DNA of 16,426 bases. Origin: Baffinella frigidus (Eukaryota > Cryptophyceae > Cryptomonadales > Baffinellaceae). Position numbers and translations under genes: made by a program. How positions within the stretch are numbered: position 1 is the stretch's first letter; every line of letters begins with the position of its first letter. The stretch covers positions 105,058 through 121,483 of the forward strand of contig MU646497.1 in NCBI GenBank assembly GCA_026770585.1, written 5' to 3'. Positions 7,801 to 14,716 of this stretch are shown here, one piece after another. The notes below the pieces were generated by a model. That model searched no databases. It saw only the letters and a list, made by a program, of their open reading frames with translations, and had not been told where the DNA came from.

Positions 7801-8342
7801 TGAGCAGGCAAGTGCAGCAGGAGCCGAATTCAGGCAATGGCAGAGGTGGGTGCAAGTGAGGCCGCGCGCACCGCGAGAGACTTGATCACGACCGACTTCT
7901 TGACCCCACACTTGGGCGCCATCTCGTCGATGAGGTTGTTGGCATTGAACGGCCGGTTCGCTGCGTTCAGGAACTCCACCGTGGCCTTCATCACTGCGCT
8001 TCGTGGGTTGAGAGTCAGCTCCTCAGCGCAACAGCCCGCAGGAAGAGAGGCAGCTCGCTGCCAGCCTCCCCACAGCGTGTGTGTCCTCTAATGGATAGAG
8101 AGTAGCCCCACTGGTGGCTCGGTTCAGACAGCTACAACCTTCAGGGGCTGTAACAATCGACAGCGTCCTCTTCTCAAGAGCACCCGCAAACCCCGCGCCC
8201 CGCCCCCACCTCCCCCCCACCTCCGCACCTCCGGGGGCTGCTGCCGGCGCGTTGAGAGGAGCGGTTCTCTGATCGCACGTGCTCGCGCATGCATGACCTC
8301 CAACACGAGCGGGGGGCACAAGGCACCTGCCTCGTCCGCCAT
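4803..8342 (-). CDS. HOP2: Homologous-pairing protein 2 (HOP2/PSMC3IP), seven exons
   Basis: Meiotic recombination factor; with MND1 it stimulates DMC1/RAD51 strand exchange. Exons (minus): 8342-8327, 7993-7872, 7761-7699, 7451-7397, 6432-6230, 6024-5948, 4929-4803. Phases agree at every junction and the model is 220 aa; human HOP2 is about 217. Winged-helix N-terminus: VEFLNAANRPFNANNLIDEM, KKSVVIKSLA, VKCFGKIKIFLADQNQF. Coiled coil about 95-140 (LAVSEELDGLVQ, TAKLKDSVKQLTERL), an acidic stretch 142-155, the family signature MWRRRKR (173-179, like WRKRKR in relatives), then CVDVIKDMEADSGAKFQDLV. Exon 1 has 16 nt (MADEA plus one base) and good ATG context; if wrong, the Met at 7991 gives 214 aa. 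Donors of exons 5 (GTCCAC) and 6 (GTTCTC) are weak; CGC|GTCTGC is an alternative for exon 5. The last residues and TGA come from an M1 element. Introns hold M1, M2, M3, R5 and extra exon 6 copies. Identity is strong; exons 1 and 5 ends are less sure. Confidence 0.88.
4948..5018 (+). repeat. M3-family repeat, copy 1
   Basis: Contains TTTAGGTCCTTGAGG, then CCACCATAGGCGGGCACCGG and AACTT. Related copies are at 6119-6215 (-), 10725-10808 (-) and 13852-13975 (+). It lies about 20 bp upstream of the HOP2 exon 7 acceptor in gene sense. Together with the inverted copy at 6119-6215 it brackets the exon 6 region. Confidence 0.7.
5086..5142 (+). repeat. Inverted repeat arm (partner at 5818-5866)
   Basis: AGTCAACCACCGAGGCTCGT followed by CACCTGTGCGACCGAGG recurs as its reverse complement at 5818-5866 (CCTCAGTCGG, ACAGGTGATGAGCCTCGATG). 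Both arms lie in HOP2 intron 6, about 700 bp apart, and enclose R5, M2b and both degenerate exon 6 copies. A separate direct repeat, ACACCCTGGAGCGAT then AACAGGCACCCCATT, is at 5153-5195 and 5620-5660. Confidence 0.65.
5200..5505 (+). repeat. Dispersed repeat R5, copy 2, interrupted by an M2 element
   Basis: Closely matches 3935-4139 from ATGTGGGTATCTAGGC through AGACTCCGTGTGACGCGC, but is split by M2b at 5396-5495 before the final GTAGCGTTCAGAGGGG. A poly-G run of 18 follows at 5513-5530. Confidence 0.78.
5396..5495. mobile_element. M2-family short inverted-repeat element, copy b, with empty-site evidence
   Basis: Ends TCCCTTAAGTG and CACTCAAGAGG, both flanked by TA. The uninterrupted host sequence is seen at 5788-5812 (GCGGGGCGTGTAGCGTTCAG) and at about 4120-4137 (CGGGCCTTGTAGCGTTCAG). 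It has one TA where the filled site has two, which supports insertion at TA with TA duplication. Two bases (TG) are missing on the left of the filled site. Confidence 0.83.
5538..5596 (-). pseudogene. Extra copy of HOP2 exon 6 with usable splice sites
   Basis: Homology to HOP2 exon 6 covers 5531-5596. In gene sense it reads KAGLEKEVTASAGMWRRRN, an open 59-nt stretch matching residues 160-178 with changes (V to E, K to N). It is preceded by CCTCCACCCAG, a plausible acceptor giving phase 0, and followed by the same CG|GTTCTC donor as exon 6, giving phase 2. It could substitute for exon 6, dropping six residues, but adding it to exon 6 would shift the frame. Whether it is a dead copy or an alternative exon cannot be decided from sequence alone. 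Confidence 0.6.
5681..5750 (-). pseudogene. Second degenerate copy of HOP2 exon 6
   Basis: Reads LDKAGLEKVVTASAGMWRHR followed by KR, one substitution relative to exon 6 over this stretch. The upstream AG acceptor is gone (ATATGCATC in its place) and the donor GT is replaced by a C run (GCGGCCCCC). The frame is open but it cannot be spliced as the original is, so it is probably inert. It is directly followed by the tail of R5 at 5757-5812. Confidence 0.75.
6119..6215 (-). repeat. M3-family repeat, copy 2
   Basis: In minus orientation: GTTCCCGCTTCTTTAGGTCC, TTCGAGCTCCCAACATAGGC, GACACCGGAACTTG, then GCCATGTTTCCTTTCAGATC. It begins about 15 bp beyond the HOP2 exon 5 donor. The 13852-13975 copy matches over nearly its whole length. 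Confidence 0.75.
6440..6560. mobile_element. M1-family foldback MITE, copy d, abutting the HOP2 exon 5 acceptor
   Basis: TACAGGGGTACCTCGCTCAT at the left, ATGAGCGAGGTACACCTGTA at the right, with the usual TAGGACCCTACTGTAGG centre. Its left end is 5 bp from the AG (6434-6433) that splices to HOP2 exon 5. The element therefore occupies the place where the pyrimidine tract and branch point would normally be. Confidence 0.88.
6561..6651 (+). repeat. Dispersed repeat R6, copy 2
   Basis: GAGGGAGTTGA, then GTTGGAATCAAGGGTACGCA and CCACCCCTAGGGTGGTCCT. It matches the reverse complement of 14520-14632 in the same order and 4141-4192 over its second half. It follows M1d directly. Confidence 0.55.
6732..6985. 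mobile_element. 254-bp inverted-repeat element in HOP2 intron 4
   Basis: Terminal arms GTAAACTCGAAGTTAAGG (left) and CCTTAACTTCGAGTAAGCCC (right). Internally, CGGTTGGTGTGCGGTCCTTA (6809-6828) and CGGTCGGTGTGCTCTCCTTG (6896-6915) are direct repeats, and ATCAAGGACCGC is inverted to them. The sequence just before it (6688-6730, CTACCAGTTGTTTTG, CTGGCTGTGAGGTGG) resembles 13184-13230, so the element may be larger than the arms suggest. Confidence 0.65.
7282..7299. repeat. 18-bp perfect palindrome equal to two joined M1 ends
   Basis: TACAGGGGTACCCCTGTA in HOP2 intron 4. It is precisely the left tip (TACAGGGGTACC) and right tip (GGTACCCCTGTA) of an M1 element merged at the shared GGTACC, as expected after deletion of the element body. 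Confidence 0.7.
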
Positions 8343-9081
8343 CGCTGTGGTGCTGGTTCAGGCAGGTGCTGCTTTCCAGCCCTTTCCTCCTGCGCAGGCG
8401 CGCCGGTGTCCGCTGCGCTCGCTTGCTGCGCGAAGAGGTCAAAGCAGCACCCTCACACCAGTCCTTCCCCGCTCCAAATGGACGAAAGAGGCGGTCACGC
8501 TTCGCTCGCAGGTGCCTCCTCCAGTTTCGCGCCTTCCAAAATTTCCTGAAAAAAAAAACGTCGAAACACCGTCAAAAACGGGATCGGCCACAAAGCGAGC
8601 GAAACATCCTCTGCCAATGTCGCTAGCATCAGAGAGAAGGTCAAGCAGGTGAGCTCAGCCACGGGGGTGCCCATGAGGCTGACCTCTAACCACTGGGAAG
8701 GCCTGACAGCTGGTGGCAAGTGAGACCATGACACAACGGCGATGAAGAGGAGAGCACTGTGATTAAACATGTAGCACGCCCATCGAGCGCTCATGGGGGA
8801 GAGCACTGTTTCCTCACTGGTTCCCTCCCAGCTTCATTATCATCCGCGCCTGTGCCGGCCTCCCTGGTCGCACCTGTTCCCGTGCAGGCCGAATGTTGGC
8901 AGGCCTTCCCTAGAGTGGGCCCTCCGCCTTCTGTGCCTCGCCAGGGCTTAGCTCGCGGTGTTGCCTCAGTGGGGTTCTAAGGGCAGACGGACATAGTCTC
9001 ATGTACCCACCGGGGACCCTCAGGTTTCAGCGCTCACGTCTCTCCCTGACTAAAATCATGAGCTGCCACGGCGTGTTGCTT
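8343..9081. other. Stretch upstream of HOP2 with no recognised gene
   Basis: This should include the HOP2 promoter, since the ATG is at 8342 on the minus strand. Short open frames exist on both strands, but none shows a family I know or codon-level consistency. On the minus strand a pyrimidine run ending CAG near 8547 precedes an open stretch EILEGAKLEEAPASEA and a stop near 8495. It could be the last exon of an upstream gene, but nothing else supports that. Confidence 0.4.
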
Positions 9082-9117
9082 CCACAAACGCAATTTGTGC
9101 ACAAATTGCGTTTGTGG
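9082..9117. repeat. 36-bp perfect palindrome
   Basis: CCACAAACGCAATTTGTG followed at once by its exact reverse complement CACAAATTGCGTTTGTGG, with no spacer. A further direct copy of ATTGCGTTTGTGGGA follows at 9119-9133. It is embedded in otherwise unremarkable sequence; 9134-9630 holds nothing I recognise beyond two GATATTAGGTT words near 9512 and 9542. Confidence 0.85.
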
Positions 9118-9639
9118 GATTGCGTTTGTGGGAGATGCCTTCCCCCAGTACCTTTCTCATCTTGAGAAGTATGGACTCGTGCAAGCAGAATCGAACCGCG
9201 TTCTTGCGCCGCCACGGGGAGCCCCCCTCCCAGCTCATGGGTCTCTTGTGAACGCGGAATGGGGGCCTGAAACTTATCAACGCGCCCATCCGTGTTGCTT
9301 AGCTCCCGAACGTGCATATCAGCTCTGACAGGGTCAAAGAAGAGGGTGGTTATAATCGGGTTATTCCCCTTGTATATGTAAGGACAGAGCCTGCTTGTAT
9401 GGCTGTTGGCGCCCTTGCTCGTCCAATGTTCCCTTGACATCATTTCACTTTTACGACACAACCAAAGCAACTTTTCTCTCAAAGTCACACTGCGCGGGAT
9501 AATGTGGTTGGGATATTAGGTTACACGGTTTGATGTGTTTGAGATATTAGGTTTTTTTTTTGACAGTTGCTATTGTTTTGCTGGAGCGACTTCAGTTTTC
9601 ATGCCAGGAAACACAAGGACTCAAGCACAAGGCCCTTAT

Positions 9640-10733
9640 TCTAAACCAAAACGCTGAACCCTCGACCCTCAATCCTCCACACTAAACGCTCAACACTCAA
9701 CGCTCAACGCTCATCCATAAACGCTCAACCCTAACCCCTAGCCCCGAACGGCTCACCCCTACCCCCTACCCCCTAACACTTAACAGCTAACCCCTGACCC
9801 CTGACACCTAACACCTAAGTCCTAATCCCCAACAACTAACAACTGAACCCTAAACCCTGAACCCTAACCCCTAACCCCTAATCCCTAACCACTAACCCCT
9901 AACCCTTAACCACTAACCCCTACGCCCTGACCCCTAACCCCCAACCCGTAACCCTTGCACCATGCACCCTGAACTCTGTAACCATGAACCCTTAACACTG
10001 AACACTGAACGCTAAACGCTAATCCCCAAACCCTGAACCCTAAATCGTCAACCCTAAGCCCTAAACCCTGAATGATAAACCCTGGATCCTGAACCCCATA
10101 CCAAAACCCCTAAACCCTAAACCCTGCACCCCAAACCCTGAACCATAAACCCAAATCCTGAACCCTGAATCCTAAACCGTCTGCCCCAAAACCTAAACCC
10201 CAAACCCTCATCCCTAAACCCTGAACCCTAAATCCTGAACCCTACACCCTACACCCTCAACGCTCAACCCCAAACACTCAACATGAAACGCTGAGAATCC
10301 GATCCTCAACCCGTAGCCCCTAACCCCTAACTCGTAACCCGTAACCCCTAACCCCTAACCCCCACCCCCTGAACCCCTAACCCCTGCACTCTAGACCCTA
10401 ACCCGTAAACCCTAACACCTAAACCCCAATCCCCTAACCCCTGTCCCTTTGCCCCTATCCGCTAACCCCCAACTCTTAACCCCTGAACCGTGAACCCTGA
10501 ACTCTCAACCTCACACCATGAGCCCTAAACCCGAAACACAAAACCCTAAACCCTAAACCATATACCCTGAACCATAAACTCTGAACCCTAAATACTAAAT
10601 CCTGAACCCTAAACCCTAAACCCTAAACCCTGAACGCTGAACGCTGAACGCTGAACCCTAAACCCTAAACTCTAAACCCTAAACCCTCAACCCTCAACCC
10701 TGAATACTAAACCCTGAACCCTAAAAAAGGAAG
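9640..10733 (+). repeat. Interstitial degenerate telomere-like array, C-strand
   Basis: More than 1 kb of mixed heptamers: CCCTAAA, CCCTGAA, CCCTCAA, CCCCTAA, CGCTCAA. Homogeneous short runs are interspersed with point variants. The plant/algal telomere repeat is TTTAGGG. The orientation here (CCCTAAA on the plus strand) is that of a left chromosome end, yet genes lie on both sides, so this is internal. No open frame of note. Confidence 0.9.
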
Positions 10734-10808
10734 CATGCCCTTCAGAACCAGTTCAGTGTCCGCTCATGGTGGAAGTTAAAATAACCTCAAGAGCCTAAAG
10801 AACGTGAA
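10725..10808 (-). repeat. M3-family repeat, copy 3, inside the telomere-like array
   Basis: In minus orientation: GTTCTTTAGGCTCTTGAGG, CTTCCACCATGAGCGGACAC, then GAAGGGCATGCTTCC. It is diverged but matches the other M3 copies in order. It interrupts the array cleanly, with heptamers resuming at once on both sides. Confidence 0.65.
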
Positions 10809-11200
10809 ACCCTGAACCCTGAACCCTTAACCCCAAACCCTAAACATTAAACCCAAAAAGCTTAAACCTCGGCCCCGAACCCCAAAACCCTAGACCCTAG
10901 CCCCTAGCCTGTCTTTTCACACCTGACCCCTAACCCCTGACCCCTAAATCATACAACCCTGAACCCCAAACCCTAAACCCCAAACCCCACACCCAGAACC
11001 CTAAACCCTCATCTATACGCCCTGAATCCTAAATAATAGGCCTTAAACGTTAATCCCCAAGCCCTGAACCCGAAACCCTAAACCCTATCACGAAACCGTG
11101 AACCCTAAACCCTCAACCCTCAACCCCAAACAGCAAACCCTCAGCCCTGTACCCTGAACAGTGAACCCTTGACCCTAAACTCTAAACCCTCAACACTTAA
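10806..11200 (+). repeat. Interstitial telomere-like array, C-strand, second block
   Basis: Same heptamer types as the first block, somewhat more degenerate in 10860-10930 and near 11020-11060. It ends at an abrupt junction with unique sequence near 11200. Confidence 0.88.
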
Positions 11201-11502
11201 AGTGTTGCGACCCGAGGTGTTTCTTCTTTTCGCAAGCACATGCTAACTCGCGTTGCTCGTTCTGGTGGCAGCTGTAGACAGACACGCGTTGCTTGTTCAG
11301 GGCAGCTGTATTGCAGACAATGTTTTGGACCAGATGGAAAGACTAAGACGCCCGCCACTGCTCTGCTTTCCTGGAAGCGTGCGAGCTTGGCAGCCCTGTC
11401 GAGCTGCACGGGAGCCTCCGTGACGGGTCCAGGTCTCCTTCCAGCGGCCCTTGCATCCGCAGCCTCGAGTGCGCGTTGCAAGCGCTGGTGGACGTCCGAC
11501 AT
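11197..11502 (-). CDS. Hypothetical open reading frame in a unique island (doubtful)
   Basis: The unique island 11200-11675 sits between telomere-like blocks. From the ATG at 11502-11500 an open frame of about 101 codons begins MSDVHQRLQRALEAADARAA and ends in the adjoining array. The first 60 residues (Ala/Arg/Glu-rich, helix-like) look protein-like. The end repeats itself (EQATRVCLQLPPERATRVS), reflecting a DNA direct repeat of about 40 bp near 11245-11310. I know no homologue. It could be a captured exon fragment or chance. Confidence 0.2.
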   Translation of the reverse strand: MSDVHQRLQRALEAADARAAGRRPGPVTEAPVQLDRAAKLARFQESRAVAGVLVFPSGPKHCLQYSCPEQATRVCLQLPPERATRVSMCLRKEETPRVATL

Positions 11503-11675
11503 GGGGAAGAGAGAGAAGCCTTGGCAGCGCACAGAGCCTTGTAGCAGGCGGGTAACCGTCTGCTAGGAGGCGGTGAGTATGCTGCCTCGGGGGGGGGGGA
11601 GCAGTCGAACCCGTGAAACGGGTGTGTCTTGGAAGCAAGTAAAAGTCAACTGGGCGAACACTTTAGATGTTGTCT

Positions 11676-11838
11676 GAAAAACTAAAACCTAAACCCTAAA
11701 CCCTAAACCCCAAACCCCGAACCCGAAACCCTAATCCCCAAAACCTAAATCAAAAACACTGAACCCTGAACCGTAAACCCTGAAGCCTAAAGCCTAAAGC
11801 CTAAAGCCTAGACCCTGAACCCTGGACCCTAAACCCTA
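11676..11838 (+). repeat. Interstitial telomere-like array, C-strand, third block
   Basis: CCCTAAA, CCCCAAA, CCCTGAA and AAGCCTA units running to 11838, where the strand composition flips. The AAGCCTA unit is repeated four times near 11784-11810. Confidence 0.88.
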
Positions 11839-11955
11839 GGGTTTGGTCTTTATGGTTTGGGGTTCAGGGTTAGGGGTGAGGGGTGAGGCTTTAGAGTTCA
11901 GGGTTGAGGGTTGAGGGTTGAGGGTTCAGGGTTCAGGGTTCGGGGTTTAGGGACT
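11839..11955 (+). repeat. Interstitial telomere-like array, G-strand, inverted
   Basis: GGGTTTGG, GGGTTCAGGGTTAGGGG and TTGAGGG repeats. The junction AAACCCTAGGGTTTGG at 11830-11845 joins the C-strand and G-strand arrays tail to tail. This is the opposite of the TTTAGGG-to-CCCTAAA order left by fusion of two chromosome ends. Confidence 0.88.
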
Positions 11956-12264
11956 CGTTTGGTGCTGGAGTACTCACAACCTGAGGATTTCCGCATCTAT
12001 TTCCGGGGTAGAATTCCCGTCAGGTTTCTGCAAGTACAATGCAATCCTTTTGACTGCTGGTCGTTGAGGCCTGATCCGCTGAACTGCTTCTCCTTTCGTC
12101 GCTGCTTCTCTAGATCTTCCTCCTCTGTGGAGTCCTCTGCCTTTCTCAGCTGAGCTCTGAGCGTTCCTGACGCTCCTTGACGTCGTCAAGCCGAGCTACA
12201 GTGAGAGGAGGCCAGGCTCGAGCTCTGTCGGGCATGCAGCCCCTGACAGTAGCTTGACACGTTT
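11956..12264. other. Unique island between telomere-like arrays
   Basis: About 310 bp without heptamers. Short open frames exist on both strands (71-80 codons), but none is recognisable. It separates a G-strand block on its left from a C-strand block on its right, i.e. the arrays point toward each other across it as in a head-to-head end fusion with intervening sequence. Confidence 0.5.
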
Positions 12265-12866
12265 AGCACCGGACCCCAAACTCCTAATTTCTATCCCCTA
12301 ACCCCTTACCAATAACCCATATCCTCTAACACCTGACCCTTAATCCGTAACCCCTGAACCATGAAACCTGAACCCTACACCCTAAATCCCAAACCCTAAA
12401 CTCTAAACTTTGAACTTTAAACCCTAACCCCTAACCCAGACCCCCCAAATCCTAAACCCCAAACCCGGAACCTTTAACCCTAAAGCCTGAACTCTATCCA
12501 CTACACCCGGACCCTCAAACCCTGAACCCTGAACCCCAACCCCTGGACCCTGAAACCTAAATCCCAAGCCCTGAGCACTCACCCCTGACCCCTTACCCCT
12601 GAACCCTCAACGCTTGAAACCAAAACCAGAACCCTGCACCCAAAACCATGAACCCATAAACCCTGAACCCTAAACCCTGAACCCTAAACTCCAAACCCTA
12701 AACCCTAAACCCTAAACCCCAAAGTCTACACCCTGAACCCTAAACCCTAAACCCTAAACCCCAAACTATGAACCCTTAGCCCTAAACCCTCAACCCTCAA
12801 TCCCCAAACTCTAAACCCTAAACCCTGAACCCCACGCGATAACCCTTGAACCCTAAACTTTAAACC

Positions 12867-12905
<39 letters not shown>

Positions 12906-13172
12906 ACCTTCAGCCCTCAACCCTCAACCCTCAACCCTCAACCCTAAACTCCGATCTTCACCCCTCAGACCTAAACCCTCAACCTTTAACCCTGAACCCT
13001 GAACCCTGAACCCTAAACCCTAAACCCTGATACCTACACCCTAAAACAATAAACCCTGAAACCCAAAAACTAAACCCCAAACCGAAAACTGAACTCTAAA
13101 CCCTAAACTCCAAATCCTAAACCCTCAACCCTCAACCTTAAACATTAAACCTTAAACCTTAAACCTTGAACC
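12265..13172 (+). repeat. Interstitial telomere-like array, C-strand, fourth block
   Basis: Mixed heptamers with locally homogeneous runs: CCCTAAA around 12690-12720, CCCTCAA repeated many times around 12867-12945, CCCTGAA around 12990-13010. Variation concentrates at the base after CCCT. Sparse heptamers continue at 13335-13400. Confidence 0.9.
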
Positions 13173-13335
13173 AGTGTCACAAGTACCAGTTTTGTTTTTG
13201 AAAATTGAAACGGGCTGGTGTGTGGGTCTGTTTCCCAGTTTTTTAAACAAAAAACTGGCCCAAACTGCCAGTTTATTGATTTAGAAAACCGATTGGGAAC
13301 CTGTGCTGGTGCTCAAAAACTGATTGGCCACACTA
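13173..13335. repeat. A/T-rich inverted-repeat sequence related to 6688-6985
   Basis: Contains GTACCAGTTTTGTTTTTGAA and CGGGCTGGTGTGTGGG, which parallel CTACCAGTTGTTTTGTTGAA and CTGGCTGTGAGGTGG near 6690-6733. Internal arms such as AAACTGGCCC/CTGCCAGTTT pair. It is probably another member of that element group, inserted into the telomere-like array. The following 13400-13598 shows nothing I recognise. Confidence 0.5.
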
Positions 13336-13598
13336 AACCCCCAAACTATTGACCCTTATCCCTAAATCCGAACTCTCATCCCTTAACCCTCCTCATCTCT
13401 CCCTAAACTCCAAATTGGGGGCCGCTGTCAACTGCTGCAGCCCCTGCAGGTTGAAACTGTTCTGGACCGGGTCCGAAGCTGTTCTGGACTTGGATCTTCT
13501 CTCTGTGCATCAGAGGACACGCAAGGTGTGGGGAGGTGGGCAGCGAACTGGCTCTCTACCTGCCCACGTGTGAAGCCATGTCCGAGGTTCCAATCTGT

Positions 13599-13702
13599 AT
13601 CCCTTAAGTGCCCAGTAGGCTCATACGCCCTACGGTAGGGCCCTAGGACCTGCCTAGGACCTCTAGGCCCCCAAATTTGTGGGCATGGCCACTTAAGGGA
13701 TA
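13599..13702. mobile_element. M2-family short inverted-repeat element, copy c
   Basis: Ends TATCCCTTAAGTGCC and GGCCACTTAAGGGATA, the best-preserved termini of the family, again TA-flanked. The core is inverted relative to copies a and b (CCCTACGGTAGGGCCCTAGG). An isolated M2-like end, CGCCATTTCAGGGATA, is at about 15342-15357. Confidence 0.85.
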
Positions 13703-13790
13703 GGGATAGGGATTTCCCCCGATATAGGACTCACCCTTGGAGCCCTTTTCCCCTGAGGCGGGCCCATCCCGGACCCGGTCCTCACACCAC

Positions 13791-14099
13791 GGGCTGTTGC
13801 GCTGAGGAGCTGACTCGCCAACCCACAAAAAACAGTGATGCAGGCCACGGTCCGTTCCCTTAGGTCCTTTAGGTACTTCGAGCTTCCAACATAGGCGGAC
13901 ACCGGAACTTGTTCTGTAGAAAGGCCATGCTTCCTTTCGGATCACATCAAGCCCCCCTGTACAGAGGATCGCACTCACAAAAAAACAGTGACGCAGGCCA
14001 CGGTGGAGTTCCTGAACGCAGCGAACCGGCCCTTCAATGCCAACAACCTCCTCGACGAGATGGCGCCCAAGTGCGGGGCCAAGAAGTTGGTCGTGGTCG
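13791..14099 (+). pseudogene. Broken copy of HOP2 intron 1 end and exon 2
   Basis: 13791-13851 matches the end of HOP2 intron 1 and the first bases of exon 2 (GGGCTGTTGCGCTGAGGAGC, then CAGTGATGCAGGCCACGGT). 13976-14099 repeats that junction and continues through the exon: VEFLNAANRPFNANNLLDEM and APKCGAKKLVVV. There are roughly nine differences in 110 bp from the genuine exon at 7993-7872. An M3 element (13852-13975) splits it. In the second part the Met codon is ACG, the donor is lost, and frame and homology end at an M1 element. No other HOP2 exons are nearby, so it is a dead fragment on the opposite strand from the gene. Confidence 0.85.
13852..13975 (+). mobile_element. M3-family element with about 28-bp flanking direct repeats
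   Basis: GTTCCCTTAGGTCCTTTAGG, CTTCGAGCTTCCAACATAGG, ACACCGGAACTTGTTCTG, then GCCATGCTTCCTTTCGGATC. It is flanked by CACAAAAAACAGTGATGCAG plus GCCACGGT on the left (13824-13851) and the near-identical sequence at 13976-14004 on the right. The flanks share bases that differ from the parental HOP2 locus, so they arose by duplication at this site. Confidence 0.7.
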
Positions 14100-14134
14100 A
14101 AATTAACGACACGCACCGCCGTGGGGTCGTACTG

Positions 14135-14265
14135 TACAGGGGTACCTCGCTCATAAGACCCCCCCCCCCCCCGAGCTAGGACCCTACAGTAGGACCATGT
14201 CTAGGGTCCTATAGAGGTCCTAGCTTAGGGGGGGGGCTGTTTCTAATGAGCGAGGTACCCCTGTA
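14135..14265. mobile_element. M1-family foldback MITE, copy e
   Basis: TACAGGGGTACCTCGCTCAT at the left, ATGAGCGAGGTACCCCTGTA at the right, centre CTAGGACCCTACAGTAGG. It is slightly long (131 bp) because of an expanded C run near 14159-14172. Confidence 0.88.
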
Positions 14266-14283
14266 AATCTAATCTTAGGAGCA

Positions 14284-14519
14284 TCCACTCGAGGCTGGAA
14301 GAGGGAGTATTTTAAATGTGGGGTTGTAAAATTTATTACCAGTCACGGGCATGCTTGGTCACGTATCTGGGGTTATAACCCCAGATACGTCTGGGGTTAT
14401 AACCCCAGATACGTGACCAAACGCCCCTATTTGTGTGAAAATTACTACACAATTCTTTTTCTCTTCACTGGTAAAAGAATGACTGTTTTAAAATAGTCAC
14501 ACTTCTAGCCTCGAGTGGA
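14284..14519. mobile_element. 236-bp hAT-like MITE with 8-bp target duplication
   Basis: Terminal inverted repeats of about 33 bp, imperfect: left TCCACTCGAGGCTGGAAG and GTATTTTAAA, right (reverse complement) TCCACTCGAGGCTAGAAG and CTATTTTAAA. It is flanked by TAGGAGCA at 14276-14283 and TAGGAGCA at 14520-14527. Eight-base target duplications are typical of hAT-class transposons. The centre holds a 28-bp perfect palindrome at about 14366-14393 (CGTATCTGGGGTTA and its complement), followed directly by a second one of 20 bp. No coding capacity. Confidence 0.85.
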
Positions 14520-14632
14520 TAGGAGCACCCTAGGGGCGGTGCTTGTTCTTACTTTCGATAACACTGTAATAACCCCTGTATCAGAGAATAGTCCTGCGCT
14601 CTACCAGTCAACTCTCTCTACTTAGACGGCCT
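14520..14632 (-). repeat. Dispersed repeat R6, copy 3
   Basis: In minus orientation it has GAGAGAGTTGAC, TGGTAGAGCGCAGGACT, then CGAAAGTAAGAACAAGCACC and GCCCCTAGGGTGCTCCT. It matches 6561-6651 in order. The TGGTAGAGCGC word looks like a tRNA D-arm, but no anticodon stem or acceptor stem can be formed, so I do not call a tRNA. Confidence 0.5.
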
Positions 14633-14716
14633 CAGTGAATGTACTTAAGGAGGCTTAAGTGAATCTCCGCCGACGTCCTCATAACCTTGCGTCCTTAGAT
14701 GCCGTTAGAGCCTAGA
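14632..14716 (-). repeat. Dispersed repeat R5, copy 3 (partial)
   Basis: In minus orientation: GTGTGGGTATCTAGGCTCTA, GACGCAAGGTTATGAGGACG, GATTCACTTAAG. It matches the first 80 bp of R5 at 3935 and 5200. The order R5, R6, M1 read on the minus strand here repeats that at 3935-4314. Confidence 0.7.

Noticed and set aside
7837-8091. Plus-strand open frame of 84 codons
   Set aside because: It is antisense to HOP2 exon 2, whose frame is supported by family conservation.
9027-9488. 153-codon minus-strand open frame upstream of the telomere-like arrays
   Set aside because: No recognisable motif; it overlaps the 36-bp palindrome and has no supporting splice or composition signal.
9640-11200. CRISPR-like or regularly spaced repeat array
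   Set aside because: The units are contiguous heptamers without spacers, in a spliced eukaryotic genome.
9640-13172. True chromosome end
   Set aside because: Repeats are highly degenerate, switch strand twice, are interrupted by unique islands and have genes on both sides.
13909-14179. Plus-strand open frames containing VEFLNAANRPFNANN as a new gene
   Set aside because: It is a diverged fragment of HOP2 exon 2 that runs into an M1 element, with no start, donor or other exons.
14560-14620. tRNA gene suggested by TGGTAGAGCGC on the minus strand
   Set aside because: Only the D-arm-like word is present; no acceptor stem, anticodon arm or T-arm can be formed.
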